From Symmachiella dynata (GTDB lineage Bacteria; Planctomycetota; Planctomycetia; Planctomycetales; Planctomycetaceae): DNA of 64,000 bases. The first letter of the stretch is position 1; every line of letters begins with the position of its first letter. The notes beneath the pieces were generated by a model. The model was not told the origin of the DNA, made no database searches, and saw nothing but the letters and a program-made list of their open reading frames with translations. The stretch spans positions 6,562,001 through 6,626,000 of the forward strand of contig NZ_CP036276.1 in the NCBI RefSeq assembly GCF_007747995.1, read 5' to 3'. Below, piece after piece: positions 16,868-25,584 of this stretch. The position numbers and the translations under genes were made by a program.

Positions 16868-17941
16868 ATGGCCGTAAAATTTGTCTTGATCCTTAGTGTG
16901 ATTGCCCAATTGACGGCCGCCGGTCTGGCGTTGCGGCTGAATCAATTGTACCGCCGCCGATCCGCTTGGATTTTCATCTCCGCCGCTGCCATCGTCATGA
17001 CCATCGGCCGTGCCACGAGCCTGGTTAGCACATGGGGTGAGCGACTCGCTGATGCAGAGGCCGATGCCGCATTTTGGACCGAAAGCCTAATCGGTCTCTT
17101 GGTGTCGATTTTACTCGTGGCTGGAATCGCCCTCATTGAACCGCTGTTTGTGGAGCTCCATAAAGCCGAAGCGTTGCTCAGACGCGATAAGAAACGGCTG
17201 GAGCAGGTTGTCCGGCGAAACGAAGACGAGTTGCGCATCGCCCGGCAAATTCAGGAAAACCTATTTCCCGAGGAACCGCCCGACATCAAAGACTACGATG
17301 TCGCTGGGGCATCCAAACCGGCCGAGTGGGCCAGCGGTGATTATTTCGATTACATCCCTATGCACGACGGCAGCCACATCGTTGTCGTAGCCGACGTCAG
17401 CGGACATGGCATTGGCCCGGCGTTGTTGATGTCCGAAACGCGGGCTTTTCTCCGGTCCCTGGCTCAGACGCGCAACGACATTGGCGAAATCCTGACACTG
17501 GCCAATCATGCTGTCGCCCAGGATGTCGAAGAGGGACGCTTCGTGACCATTTTCATGGCGCGACTGGAATCGGAATCCTCATCCACGACATACACCAGTG
17601 CCGGGCATAACGCTTATCTGCTGCGAGCCAACGGCGAAGGGCAGGTCCTGAGCCCAACCGGCATCGCCTTGGGCATTGATGAAAACGCTGTGATGAACAA
17701 CTCCCAGCCCATCCAACTGGAACGCGGCGATCTCATGCTACTGGTGACCGACGGGATTTTGGAGACAACCGATGCTGAGGGCACGCTGTTCGGCGAAGAG
17801 CGTCTGTTCGAAGTAGCGCGACAAAGTCGTGACGGCTCAGCGTTTGAGGTGGTTGAATCCATCTTCAAAGCTGCTGATGACTTTTCCGCCAGCAGCACTC
17901 AAAAGGATGACAATACCGCCGTGGTTGTCAAATACCGCTGA
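16868..17941 (+). CDS. Membrane-bound PP2C-type (SpoIIE/RsbU) serine phosphatase
   Basis: A 357-residue protein. Three membrane helices fill residues 1-100 (AVKFVLILSVIAQLTAAGLAL, WIFISAAAIVMTIG, SLIGLLVSILLVAGIALI). A coiled-coil linker (EALLRRDKKRLEQVVRRNED) leads to a SpoIIE phosphatase domain from about 135: QENLFPEEPP, then metal-binding aspartates in ASGDYFDY and VADVSGHGIGPALLMS, LLVTDGILETTD, and the terminal KDDNTAVVVKY. RsbU-type enzymes dephosphorylate anti-anti-sigma (STAS) proteins and so control partner-switching pathways. No STAS or anti-sigma gene lies next to it. The N-terminal membrane part could sense an envelope signal. Confidence 0.88.
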   Translation: MAVKFVLILSVIAQLTAAGLALRLNQLYRRRSAWIFISAAAIVMTIGRATSLVSTWGERLADAEADAAFWTESLIGLLVSILLVAGIALIEPLFVELHKAEALLRRDKKRLEQVVRRNEDELRIARQIQENLFPEEPPDIKDYDVAGASKPAEWASGDYFDYIPMHDGSHIVVVADVSGHGIGPALLMSETRAFLRSLAQTRNDIGEILTLANHAVAQDVEEGRFVTIFMARLESESSSTTYTSAGHNAYLLRANGEGQVLSPTGIALGIDENAVMNNSQPIQLERGDLMLLVTDGILETTDAEGTLFGEERLFEVARQSRDGSAFEVVESIFKAADDFSASSTQKDDNTAVVVKYR

Positions 17942-18265
17942 GGCACTGCGACTCCCGAGTCAGCGTCTGATCCGGCGCAACGAGTCGCTGAGTGCTTTGC
18001 AAAAACCTGAAATTTGGGATGCGACTGGCTTTGCCAGTGCTTGGTAACCACTTCAAACACTTAAAACTGGCGCTGGTAAAGCCAGTGGCAGACACCTCTA
18101 GGGTTTCCTCCCTGACAACGCGCTGCATCCGCGAGTTTTATTGCGTTTTTTTACATCAAACCACGGGCTGCATCTTAGATGGCTCGCTGAATGTAAAATC
18201 GCCAAAATCCCTGGTCGTGCAGCGCGTCGTTTTTACAAACTCTCGATGCGCAGTCAACGCGGCGA
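17942..18265. other. Intergenic region with a palindromic repeat
   Basis: A stretch of 324 bases between the phosphatase and a small minus-strand gene. It carries one GGGTGCCACTGGC-family palindrome (18021-18098). The rest shows nothing I can name; the sequence after 18120 is moderately AT-rich and has no good coding frame. Confidence 0.45.
18021..18098. repeat. Nested palindrome, CACTGGC family (diverged copy)
   Basis: GCGACTGGCTTTGCCAGTGC at the left and CGCTGGTAAAGCCAGTGGC at the right are each hairpins, and the two halves also pair with each other. Related copies are at 25497, 39408, 40969 and 53792. It begins 80 bases after the phosphatase stop. Confidence 0.6.
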
Positions 18266-18484
18266 CTAGAGAAAGATCGTGTCATTTAAGCAGTCGTGAC
18301 GATCGTCGTTCCCCGTGGATTGCGCATCCTCATTGCGCAGATTGTCGACCGCTTCTATGACTTTCAAACGGTCGACTTCGGCGATAAGTGCCGAAACATG
18401 TTTGCGCCACAAGGGGTTGCAATACGCAGTCTCAAGGAGATGTTTGATTTCCGCCAATTCGGCGTCGGTCATGGGAGAGGTCAT
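18266..18484 (-). CDS. Small hypothetical protein
   Basis: A 72-residue acidic protein with no signal peptide. An N-terminal helix (MTDAELAEIKHLLETAY) is followed by NPLWRKHVSALIAEVDRLK and a polar Asn/Asp-rich tail. The helices suggest a small DNA-associated or adaptor-like protein, but no family is recognised. The frame is supported by amphipathic helix pattern and a start with a second methionine four codons in. It stands alone between two palindrome-rich gaps. Confidence 0.45.
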   Translation of the reverse strand: MTSPMTDAELAEIKHLLETAYCNPLWRKHVSALIAEVDRLKVIEAVDNLRNEDAQSTGNDDRHDCLNDTIFL

Positions 18485-18705
18485 CGTGATCCGGCCCGCT
18501 GGAATTTTGAGAGAGATTTGTCAGGCTCAGAGCATTGCTGCGCTCCACCTGTACAATTGAGAGGCGGGATGACCTGTGCAGTTTTTGTGCCAGGATCAAT
18601 TGAGATTGATCGCTTGCAGACGCAAGCAGCGCGTCGGGAGAGGTGAAGTGAATTTGACGGGAGCCTGTGGGAAAGGGACTGCGATTTATTCCCACCGCGC
18701 AGCAA

Positions 18706-18731
18706 GAAACGCCCGACAATGCGGGCGTTTC
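18706..18731. terminator. Hairpin with 10-bp perfect stem, likely terminator
   Basis: GAAACGCCCG at 18706-18715 pairs exactly with CGGGCGTTTC at 18722-18731 around a 6-base loop. On the minus strand it reads out through GGGCGTTTCTT, a terminator-like end. It lies about 240 bases downstream of the CCAP gene. Confidence 0.55.
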
Positions 18732-18836
18732 TCGACAATACGATTCCTCTGCGAAAACTCAATCTCTGTCGATCATCGGCGTCAATTGTGTTGCGGTTTT
18801 CGCGATCAGTTGGCTTGGCGGAGTTGGCGATGAGTT

Positions 18837-18872
18837 CCTGGGAAGGAAGGCACGATTTCCTTCCTCCCCAGG
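18837..18872. repeat. Hairpin with 14-bp near-perfect stem
   Basis: CCTGGGAAGGAAGG at 18837-18850 pairs with CCTTCCTCCCCAGG at 18859-18872 with one mismatch and an 8-base loop. It starts 98 bases downstream of the CCAP gene stop on the minus strand and may protect or end that transcript. Confidence 0.55.
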
Positions 18873-18969
18873 CATTCTACTCACGTTCGCAAAGCAGCCG
18901 ATTTGGTTTGCAGCACTCAGGATGTTCATCCCAGCCAGCAGCTTTGTATCCGATAAACCAATCAGTCAA

Positions 18970-19455
18970 CTAGGGAGCACAGCAGCCAGCAGCAGCCGGA
19001 GCACAGCAGTTGGCCGGAGCCGGGGCACAGCAGCTAGGAGCGGCTGGGGCACAGCAGGTGGCCGGTGCCGGAGCACAAGCGGCGGGGGCACAGCAAGTTG
19101 CCGGAGCCGGGGCACAGCAGGCCGGGGCACAGCAAGCGGGGGCACAGCAGCTGTTGCAGCACTTTTTCTTCTTGAACTTACGGCACATCTTTTTGAACCA
19201 ACCGCACTTTTTCTTTTTGCAGCAGCAGGTGTTGCAGCATTCAACTGGAGCACAGCAGGTCGTCGGGGCGCAGCAAGTTGTGGGAGCCGGAGCACAGCAG
19301 GCGGCCGCGGGGGCACAGCATGAAGGCGCAGGCGCACAGCACGAAGGTTCGGGGGCACAGCAACCACGTTTGTGCTTACCGAACAAGCCGGCGTCGGCTT
19401 GGCTCGTGATGGCACAACAGATCATCAATGCCGCAGTAAAGGTCATCCACTTCAT
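18970..19455 (-). CDS. Secreted CCAP-repeat cysteine-rich protein
   Basis: A 161-residue protein with a signal peptide ([22 protein letters not shown]). The mature part holds 14 CCAP units, most preceded by one to four small residues, in two blocks split by a basic core at about 75-98 ([24 protein letters not shown]). By my count about 40 of 161 residues are Cys. No enzyme fold is possible; a cross-linked surface, matrix or metal-binding role is likely. Similar CCAP proteins occur in other planctomycetes without known function. AGGAG stands ten bases before the ATG. The repeat DNA opens a long antisense frame, which is an artefact of the periodic sequence. Confidence 0.72.
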   Translation of the reverse strand: MKWMTFTAALMICCAITSQADAGLFGKHKRGCCAPEPSCCAPAPSCCAPAAACCAPAPTTCCAPTTCCAPVECCNTCCCKKKKCGWFKKMCRKFKKKKCCNSCCAPACCAPACCAPAPATCCAPAACAPAPATCCAPAAPSCCAPAPANCCAPAAAGCCAP

Positions 19456-19936
19456 ATCAGAGCATCTCCTAATTTTGCTAATGCGAACGTGAGCGACACC
19501 CTCGGTTCACAGGAGGCGAATCACGCCGTTGGTTCGAGGATTCTTGTCGCCCATCAAGTCATTTTGGGTAAGACACTATTTTTTTCGGCGATCTCACGAA
19601 TCCAGGCACATCGAATATTGAGATCGGACCGTAATCGGGCGAATCCCGCTAGCGATGGGACGATTATTTCGATTGGCGCGATCTCTCCATGCACGGATAT
19701 CCTCCGGAATACGTGCAATCGGCGTGACCCTATCTCATTGAACCGCGAGCCGATTCGCTAAGCCATTCCGAGCGATTTTCGCAGCACACAATTCGCTCCC
19801 TTTTGAGCCGATTCCCACCCCACAGGTCAAACAGGCCTTGAGAGAATCAAGCTTCTAGCTACCATTAACTAGGGAGAGTGTCCGCACGAGGACAAAACTC
19901 GCCCGCTGTTTTGTATTCCTCATCGAGGTCCCTTGG
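19456..19936. other. Divergent intergenic region, promoters expected
   Basis: About 480 bases separate the CCAP gene (minus) from the terpenoid-cyclase-fold gene (plus). Its composition is even, with no strong hairpin or clear promoter pair. A plus-strand frame at 19372-19761 lacks any family signal and starts inside the CCAP gene. Confidence 0.4.
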
Positions 19937-20962
19937 ATGAACCGCGTACTTGCACTCACCCTGGCTTGGCTCGTTTTGGCATCTGGAGCCGAACTCCAGG
20001 CAGCACGCAAAACCGACCCCAAAGTCGCCGGTGCTGTCCAACGTGCCTTGGATTATCTCGCCCGCGAACAACGGCCCCAGGGTTACTGGGAAGCCCAACA
20101 CTCCCAATACCGCGTCGCCATGACCGCCCTGGCGGGAAATGCGTTGCTGTGCGAAGGCTCAACCACCACCCGGGGAAAATACTCCCGGCAGATTCAGCTA
20201 GCCGTCGACTACTTGATCGAACGCTCCCGCAAGAACGGCCTGATCGGCTACCAAAACGATTACCACTACATGTACGGTCACGGATTCTCCATGCTGTTTT
20301 TGTCGCAGGTGTTCGGCGAAGAAGAGAAAGAACAGCGCCGCGAAGAACTCAAATACGTCCTCACCAAAGCTGTCGATTTTTGCGGCAAAGCACAAACCAA
20401 ATCGGGCGGTTGGGGTTACGTCTCCGCAAAAGACGGTAACGATTTTGACGAAGGCTCAACCTGTATCACGCAGGTACAGGGATTACGGGCCTGTCGCAAT
20501 GCCGGGATTCCCGTCCCCAAGGAGATCATCGATAAAGCGGTGACCTACATCGAAAAATGCACAACCAAAGAAGGGGGCGTGCAATACTCCATTCGCGGCG
20601 GCGGAGCCCGTCCTCCGATCACTGCAGCGGCGTTGGCCTGCATGTTCAATTCCGGCGAGTACGAGTCGGAATACACGAAGCGGCTGCTGGCCTACTGCAA
20701 AAAGAACCTCACCGTCACCGGCGGCTCCTCCCGCTCCTTCGGCCATTGGCATTACGCGCACTACTATTACGCACAGGTGATGTATCGGCTGGATGGCAAC
20801 GAATGGGACAAATACATCCGCGACCTCAGCAACACCATTCTCCGCCGCCAATCGGCCGACGGCAGCTGGAAAGAGGGGCACGTGGGACCGGTCTACACCA
20901 CAGCAATCAACGCCACAATCCTACAACTCGAAAACGGCTTCCTGCCGATTTACCAGCGCTAA
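19937..20962 (+). CDS. Exported prenyltransferase/squalene-oxidase-repeat (terpenoid cyclase fold) protein
   Basis: A 341-residue protein with a signal peptide (LALTLAWLVLASGAELQA). The mature chain consists of alpha/alpha-barrel repeats: AVQRALDYLAREQRPQGYWEA, QLAVDYLIERSRKNGLIGY, KAVDFCGKAQTKSGGWGY and DLSNTILRRQSADGSWKEG carry the QxxxGxW-like pattern of the prenyltransferase/squalene cyclase repeat. No DXDD or DDTAD acid motif of a working cyclase is seen. Planctomycetes hold many exported proteins of this kind, with unknown ligands. Upstream GAGG fits the chosen ATG. It converges with the oxidoreductase gene over a 125-base gap holding a palindromic element. Confidence 0.75.
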   Translation: MNRVLALTLAWLVLASGAELQAARKTDPKVAGAVQRALDYLAREQRPQGYWEAQHSQYRVAMTALAGNALLCEGSTTTRGKYSRQIQLAVDYLIERSRKNGLIGYQNDYHYMYGHGFSMLFLSQVFGEEEKEQRREELKYVLTKAVDFCGKAQTKSGGWGYVSAKDGNDFDEGSTCITQVQGLRACRNAGIPVPKEIIDKAVTYIEKCTTKEGGVQYSIRGGGARPPITAAALACMFNSGEYESEYTKRLLAYCKKNLTVTGGSSRSFGHWHYAHYYYAQVMYRLDGNEWDKYIRDLSNTILRRQSADGSWKEGHVGPVYTTAINATILQLENGFLPIYQR

Positions 20963-20978
20963 GACTTCCAAAAAACTT

Positions 20979-21069
20979 AGCCACGGATTCACACGGATGA
21001 AACACGGATAAATGTCGTTGTCTCGCGTTTCACAAACGTGTCCTTCACTCTCCGTGCCTCCGTGGTGAA
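20979..21069. repeat. Palindromic intergenic element, CCACGGAG/CTCCGTGG type (diverged)
   Basis: Starts with TTAGCCACGGATTCACACGG and ends with CTCCGTGCCTCCGTGGTGAA. The ends are imperfect inverted repeats. The right end is nearly the same as that of the 24435-24576 element. It lies between convergent genes. Confidence 0.6.
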
Positions 21070-21087
21070 CTATTGGCGACCACACAG

Positions 21088-22521
21088 CTAGTCATCTTGC
21101 GACTCAGCCGACTGCTTGACTTCGTCCCAAAGCGGCCCGTACACCTCCTTATCAAACGGCGGGCAACCGGTCGCATACTGGCCCAGTTCGTTGTGCTTGG
21201 CGCGCATCAAATTCGTGCAATACGAAAACGTGCGGCAGACCTTCTTGCGGTTGAGACTGCCGGTCTCCTGAAGCGTTTTGACGAAATCGGGATGCGACAA
21301 CGTCGCTCGGCCAAAACCCACCAAGGCGATGCTGCCGTTGGCCACGTTGGCGGCGCCGACGTGCGGGGCGAAATCTTGCAACCAACTGTATCCGCTCCCC
21401 ACAACCGGGACCTCCCCGACCGCTTGTTGGATGCGCCGCGAAATGCGAAAATGCCGCGCAATGCCGTCCAGCGGATGTTCGGGTGAGTGATAACCATCCA
21501 CCGGCGGAAACTCCGCCGGACGGACGATGTGCGGATTCGCGTAAGGGTTGCCCATCGAAACACTGAGCAGTTGCATTCCCCATTGCTTCAGATTCTCCAC
21601 CAACTGCACCGGTTCGTCGAGCCATTCCTCGCGATGATTCTCTGGGTTGGTTCCAAAAGCGACCTGCAGCGGTAACTCGTGCGGATACGGCTCGCCGATT
21701 TTGTCCTCGGCCCGGGAACGATAGGGAATCCCGTCGTACGCGTTGAACCGCGTCGCCAAAATCAGCTCCGGCACTTCCGCCGCAATCCGCTGGGTGATAT
21801 TGCGAATCAACCGCGTCCGATTCTCAAAGCTCCCGCCATACTCGCCCGGACGATGCTTGGCCCCCAACAATTCCGACAGCAAATAGCGGTGGCATTGTTT
21901 GAGGTCGATGAAATCACAACCCACCTTGGCCGCCAACCTCGCCGCTGCCAAATATTGATCCTCGATGCGTTTCAAATCGTCATCGGTCAGCACCGGATAC
22001 GACGCATCGATGAATTTCCCCGTCGATTTATCCAGCGTGATCGGATCGAGGATCGGATCGTGGCACACAATCTTTGGTTTGCGAAAACTAAATCGTCCCG
22101 AATGTGTCAGTTGCAAACCGAGTAACAAATCGGCATCGTCACCAACCGACTCACGATGCGCTGCCCGGCAATCAGCCAGCATTTTTTCCAACCCGGCGGC
22201 GTTGTCGTCATTGATCAACAACTGCCGCGAATTCATCCGCCCGTCGTCGGCGATCGCGGTCGCCTCGCCCCAGATCAATTTCGCGCCGCCGGCACCGAAT
22301 CGCAGGTACCGTCGATAGGTCAGTTCATCGGGATGCCCATCCAACGTGCCGTCACAACCCTCCATCGGATGAATCGCAAACCGATTACCCACGCTGCGGT
22401 CACCAACCGCTACCGGCTGAAACAATGGCGCAAGGTCTTCGGTGGCGGGAATGTCATACCCCAACGTCGCCGCATCGGCGGTCACATCGCTGGGGGTCTT
22501 GTACTTAAAGAAGCGAGCCAT
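21088..22521 (-). CDS. NADH:flavin oxidoreductase, old yellow enzyme family
   Basis: A 477-residue flavoprotein. The TIM-barrel signatures of the family are in order: LFQPVAVGDRSVGNRFAIHPMEG near the N-terminus, LIWGEATAIADDGR, LGLQLTHSGRFS with substrate-binding residues, VGCDFIDLKQCHRYLLSELL followed by the Y/GGSFENRTRLI motif, and a C-terminal flavin phosphate region VVGSGYSWLQDFAPHVG. CRTFSYCTNLMR near the end is a cysteine cluster. Such enzymes reduce activated alkenes or demethylate amines. The extended N-terminal segment before residue 25 is not usual. The substrate is unknown. No neighbour on the same strand is close. Confidence 0.85.
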   Translation of the reverse strand: MARFFKYKTPSDVTADAATLGYDIPATEDLAPLFQPVAVGDRSVGNRFAIHPMEGCDGTLDGHPDELTYRRYLRFGAGGAKLIWGEATAIADDGRMNSRQLLINDDNAAGLEKMLADCRAAHRESVGDDADLLLGLQLTHSGRFSFRKPKIVCHDPILDPITLDKSTGKFIDASYPVLTDDDLKRIEDQYLAAARLAAKVGCDFIDLKQCHRYLLSELLGAKHRPGEYGGSFENRTRLIRNITQRIAAEVPELILATRFNAYDGIPYRSRAEDKIGEPYPHELPLQVAFGTNPENHREEWLDEPVQLVENLKQWGMQLLSVSMGNPYANPHIVRPAEFPPVDGYHSPEHPLDGIARHFRISRRIQQAVGEVPVVGSGYSWLQDFAPHVGAANVANGSIALVGFGRATLSHPDFVKTLQETGSLNRKKVCRTFSYCTNLMRAKHNELGQYATGCPPFDKEVYGPLWDEVKQSAESQDD

Positions 22522-22747
22522 AGAGGGATATCAATGCTAGGGAGAATGAACCGTCAGTTTTCAAACCAGTCGCTATAATACTCGCGCAACAACACATCGG
22601 CCATCCTATGCGAGCTGTTGCCCCTTTTTTCACATTGCATATTGAGTCTGTTCTACACGTTTGCAATCACAACCGATAGAATACAATTCGCACCGTGCAG
22701 ACGATTCCACGGCTTTTCGACGCGACTTGTCCAACAGGAGGCAATCC

Positions 22748-24424
22748 ATGACGGCCGCCGCTTCTCCCCCCTGGGTCGACGGACTGACGATTGGTGAGAT
22801 GCTCCGCGAAACCGCGCGGCAATCTCCTGATGCCGACGCGCTCGTCTTTCCACAACTCGACCGTCGCTGGAGTTACGCCCAACTCGACGCCGACGTCGAT
22901 CGCGTCGCCCGTGGTTTGCTGGCGCTGGGTGTCGATCTGGGAAGCCATGTCGCCGTCTGGGCGACCAATTGGCCACAATGGGTTTTACTGCAATTCGCCA
23001 CCGCACGGATCGGCGCCGTATTGGTCACGATCAACCCCGCCTACCGCGCCTTTGAACTGCAGTACGTCCTCAAACAGGCCGACATCGATACGCTGTTTTT
23101 ATTAGACAAATTTCGAGGTTCCGATTACCGCGCCATGCTGAATGAAGCGGCACCCGAACTGGCTGGCTGCGATCCGCAAAACGTGCAACTCAAAGACTTC
23201 CCCAAACTGCGGCACGTCATTGCCATCCAGGGCGAGCCAACTGTCGGCATGTCGAGTTGGGAGTCATTTCTCAAAGGGGCCGACGCGGTCTCAGACACCG
23301 AACTTTCCCAGCGAGAAAGCCATCTAAACCACGCAGACGCAATCAATATCCAATACACCTCCGGCACGACCGGTTTCCCCAAAGGGGCGACACTCACCCA
23401 CCGCAATTTGTTGCTCAATGCCTACTACATCGGCCAGTGCCAACAACTAACTGCTGCCGACCGCATTTGTATTCCTGTACCCTTTTATCACTGCTTTGGC
23501 TGCGTGCTGGGCGTGCTGGGCGCCGCTGTGCGGGGAGCGGCGATGATCATCCCGGCCGAGCATTTTGATGCCGAAGCAACGCTCGCCGCAATTGCCACCG
23601 AACGGGCGACGTCAATCTATGGCGTGCCGACGATGTTCATTGCCCAATTGGATCACCCCACACGTTCGACACTCGATTTCAGTTCCCTACGGACCGGGAT
23701 CATGGCGGGCAGTCCTTGCCCGATTGAGGTGATGCAGCGGGTTGTCGACGACTTGGGAGCCCGCGAAATTACGATCGCCTATGGACTGACCGAAGCCTCG
23801 CCGGTGATCACGCAAACCCGCACGGATGACCCCTTGGAATTACGCGTCAAAACCGTCGGCCGGCCGCTGCCTGATGTGGAGGTCAAAATCGTCGACCCGG
23901 CCACCGGCGAGGAATTGGGCGACGAACAACAGGGAGAACTCTGCGCACGCGGACACCTCGTCATGCTCGGCTATTATCAAATGCCCGATGCAACTGCGGC
24001 CGCCATCGACGATGATGGTTGGCTACACAGCGGCGACCTCGCCGTGCGGTTACCCAACGGCTATTACCGCATCACCGGCCGCATCAAGGACATGGTTTGT
24101 CGCGGCGGCGAGAATATCTATCCCCGCGAAATCGAGGAGTTCTTATACACCCACCCCGCTGTGGGAGACGTCGCCGTCGTCGGTGTGCCCGACGCAAAAT
24201 ACGTCGAAGAACTCGCTGTCTGGATCCGCCTCAAACCCGACGCAACATTGACCGAACAAGACGTACAACAATTCTGCCGCAGTAGCCTGGCGCACTATAA
24301 GGTGCCACGCTACGTCAAATTCGTCACAGAATTCCCGCAAACAGTGACCGGAAAAATCCAAAAATTCAAAATCCGCGAAACGATGATCGCCGAGTTGGGA
24401 CTCGATGAGTCTGAAACAGCGTGA
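22748..24424 (+). CDS. Long/medium-chain acyl-CoA ligase (FadD-like)
   Basis: A 558-residue AMP-forming ligase. The start at 22748 is fixed by a full AGGAGG at 22736-22741; the longer frame is not used. Motifs in order: IQYTSGTTGFPKGATLTHRN (P-loop), AYGLTEASPV, GWLHSGDLAVRLPNGYYRI, GRIKDMVCRGGENIYPREIE and the C-terminal TVTGKIQKFKIRE with the catalytic lysine. The family makes acyl-CoA from fatty or related acids with ATP. Clear similarity to FadD-type enzymes rather than to acetyl-CoA synthetases comes from the GGENIYPREIEEFLY motif. It is followed after 185 bases by an MBL-fold hydrolase, with a palindromic element between. Confidence 0.9.
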   Translation: MTAAASPPWVDGLTIGEMLRETARQSPDADALVFPQLDRRWSYAQLDADVDRVARGLLALGVDLGSHVAVWATNWPQWVLLQFATARIGAVLVTINPAYRAFELQYVLKQADIDTLFLLDKFRGSDYRAMLNEAAPELAGCDPQNVQLKDFPKLRHVIAIQGEPTVGMSSWESFLKGADAVSDTELSQRESHLNHADAINIQYTSGTTGFPKGATLTHRNLLLNAYYIGQCQQLTAADRICIPVPFYHCFGCVLGVLGAAVRGAAMIIPAEHFDAEATLAAIATERATSIYGVPTMFIAQLDHPTRSTLDFSSLRTGIMAGSPCPIEVMQRVVDDLGAREITIAYGLTEASPVITQTRTDDPLELRVKTVGRPLPDVEVKIVDPATGEELGDEQQGELCARGHLVMLGYYQMPDATAAAIDDDGWLHSGDLAVRLPNGYYRITGRIKDMVCRGGENIYPREIEEFLYTHPAVGDVAVVGVPDAKYVEELAVWIRLKPDATLTEQDVQQFCRSSLAHYKVPRYVKFVTEFPQTVTGKIQKFKIRETMIAELGLDESETA

Positions 24425-24434
24425 CTAAAAAAAA

Positions 24435-24576
24435 TCACCACGGAGGCACGGAGGACACGGAGACGGGAAGAGGCTGTAGGCTTTAGTCTGTAGACCATAG
24501 GAACGAGTGGGATCTGCCTTTCTAAGGCCTACAGTCTAGAGCCTACAGACTAGATTCCTCCGTGCCTCCGTGGTGA
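24435..24576. repeat. Palindromic element with 20-bp perfect terminal inverted repeats
   Basis: Left end TCACCACGGAGGCACGGAGG (24435-24454) and right end CCTCCGTGCCTCCGTGGTGA (24557-24576) are exact reverse complements. A second inverted pair lies inside: GGCTGTAGGCTTTAGTCTG and its near complement around CTAGAGCCTACAGACTAG. The whole 142 bases can fold into one long nested hairpin. Related elements are at 20979, 42799 and 47308. It lies 11 bases after the acyl-CoA ligase stop. Confidence 0.85.
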
Positions 24577-24609
24577 ACGATTCCACAACCAAAAACGAAT
24601 GCCCCTTCC

Positions 24610-25458
24610 ATGATCCTCGGCGACTTTCAACTCACCACAATCTCCGGCGGCGTTTTTCGTATTGATGCGGGGACGATGTTTGGTGTTGTGCCTAAGGTCC
24701 TTTGGCAACGCGTGGTCGATGTCGACGCGAATAACCTGATGACTTCAGCGACGAATTGCGTGCTGATCGAAACTGGTGAAAAGACAATCCTCATCGAAAC
24801 CGGTTATGGGTCCAAGTTTTCGGAAAAGAAGCGGCGGATCCATGGGGCTGAGCCGGGGGATCCGTTGGTTGAAAATTTGGCTGCTCACGGCATCGGCGTC
24901 GAGCAAGTCGACATGGTGATCCTTTCGCATCTGCATTTCGACCATGCCGGGGGAGCGACGCAATTGGACGATCAGGGAAATCCGCGCCCGACATTCCCCA
25001 ATGCAACCTATGTCGCCCAGCGTTTGGAGTGGGTAAACGCCACGGCAAATTTCCCCGAACTGCAAGGCGCGTATCCGCAGGACAATTTGTTACCCCTTGC
25101 CGCAGCGGGACAGTTACAGTTGATTGACGGTGACGTGGAGATCGTGCCGGGGATCCGCGCCGAGGTCAACGGCGGCCATACTGCCGGGCATCAGTCGCTG
25201 TTCATTGAAAGTGGCGGAGAAACCGCCGTGTTCATCGGCGACATCTGTCCCATGGCGGCGCACCTGCCGCCGCTGTGGTGCATGGCCTATGACGTCGACC
25301 TGCTACAAACACGCCGCGCCAAGCCGCAGCTATTGGGCCGCATCGCTGAGCACGGTTGGTGGGCGCTGTTCGATCACGACCCCGAAATCGCCGCTGCCCG
25401 TTTGCAGCGCGATGCCAAACGGGGATTCGCCGTCGCTGAAGCATTGCCGCAACTCTAA
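24610..25458 (+). CDS. Metallo-beta-lactamase-fold hydrolase
   Basis: A 282-residue cytoplasmic protein. The zinc-binding motif SHLHFDHAGG (residues 104-113) is followed by NGGHTAGHQSLFIES with the third histidine, GDICPMAAHLPP with the bridging Asp, and a late LFDHDPE histidine. The order matches the glyoxalase-II/quorum-lactonase branch of the MBL superfamily, in which two metal ions hydrolyse esters or lactones. A polar segment after the first strand (LIETGEKTILIETGYGSKFS) is typical. No secretion signal. It may form a transcription unit with the acyl-CoA ligase, though 185 bases and an element lie between. Confidence 0.85.
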   Translation: MILGDFQLTTISGGVFRIDAGTMFGVVPKVLWQRVVDVDANNLMTSATNCVLIETGEKTILIETGYGSKFSEKKRRIHGAEPGDPLVENLAAHGIGVEQVDMVILSHLHFDHAGGATQLDDQGNPRPTFPNATYVAQRLEWVNATANFPELQGAYPQDNLLPLAAAGQLQLIDGDVEIVPGIRAEVNGGHTAGHQSLFIESGGETAVFIGDICPMAAHLPPLWCMAYDVDLLQTRRAKPQLLGRIAEHGWWALFDHDPEIAAARLQRDAKRGFAVAEALPQL

Positions 25459-25496
25459 ACCATCGCAGCTAAGCGTCTCATCCGATTGACCAACAT

Positions 25497-25560
25497 GGGT
25501 GCCAGTGTTTCGCAAGTCGCGCACTTATTTGATCTCGCACTGGCGGAGCCAGTGGCACCC
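25497..25560. repeat. Nested palindrome, CACTGGC family
   Basis: Begins GGGTGCCAGTG and ends CACTGGCGGAGCCAGTGGCACCC (25538-25560), where the right part also folds on itself. It lies between the convergent MBL-fold gene and a small zinc-ribbon gene and may serve as a bidirectional end hairpin. Confidence 0.7.
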
Positions 25561-25584
25561 CAAATATCCGGGTATGAGATCGTG

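Larger units (their letters stand above)
18485..18969. other. Intergenic region downstream of the CCAP gene, two strong hairpins
   Basis: About 485 bases between two minus-strand genes. It contains the hairpins at 18706-18731 and 18837-18872. Several overlapping frames exist on both strands, but none has a family signature. It is probably the 3' region of the CCAP gene plus the promoter of the 72-residue gene. Confidence 0.45.

Noticed and set aside
18667-19323. Plus-strand frame of 218 residues across the CCAP gene
   Set aside because: It is the antisense reading of the periodic CCAP DNA and gives Ser/Gly/Thr/Ala low complexity; the minus-strand frame has a signal peptide and RBS.
18976-19370. 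CRISPR-like periodicity in the CCAP region
   Set aside because: The period is a codon repeat (CCAP), not a repeat-spacer array; no constant repeat of 24-40 bases and no cas gene.
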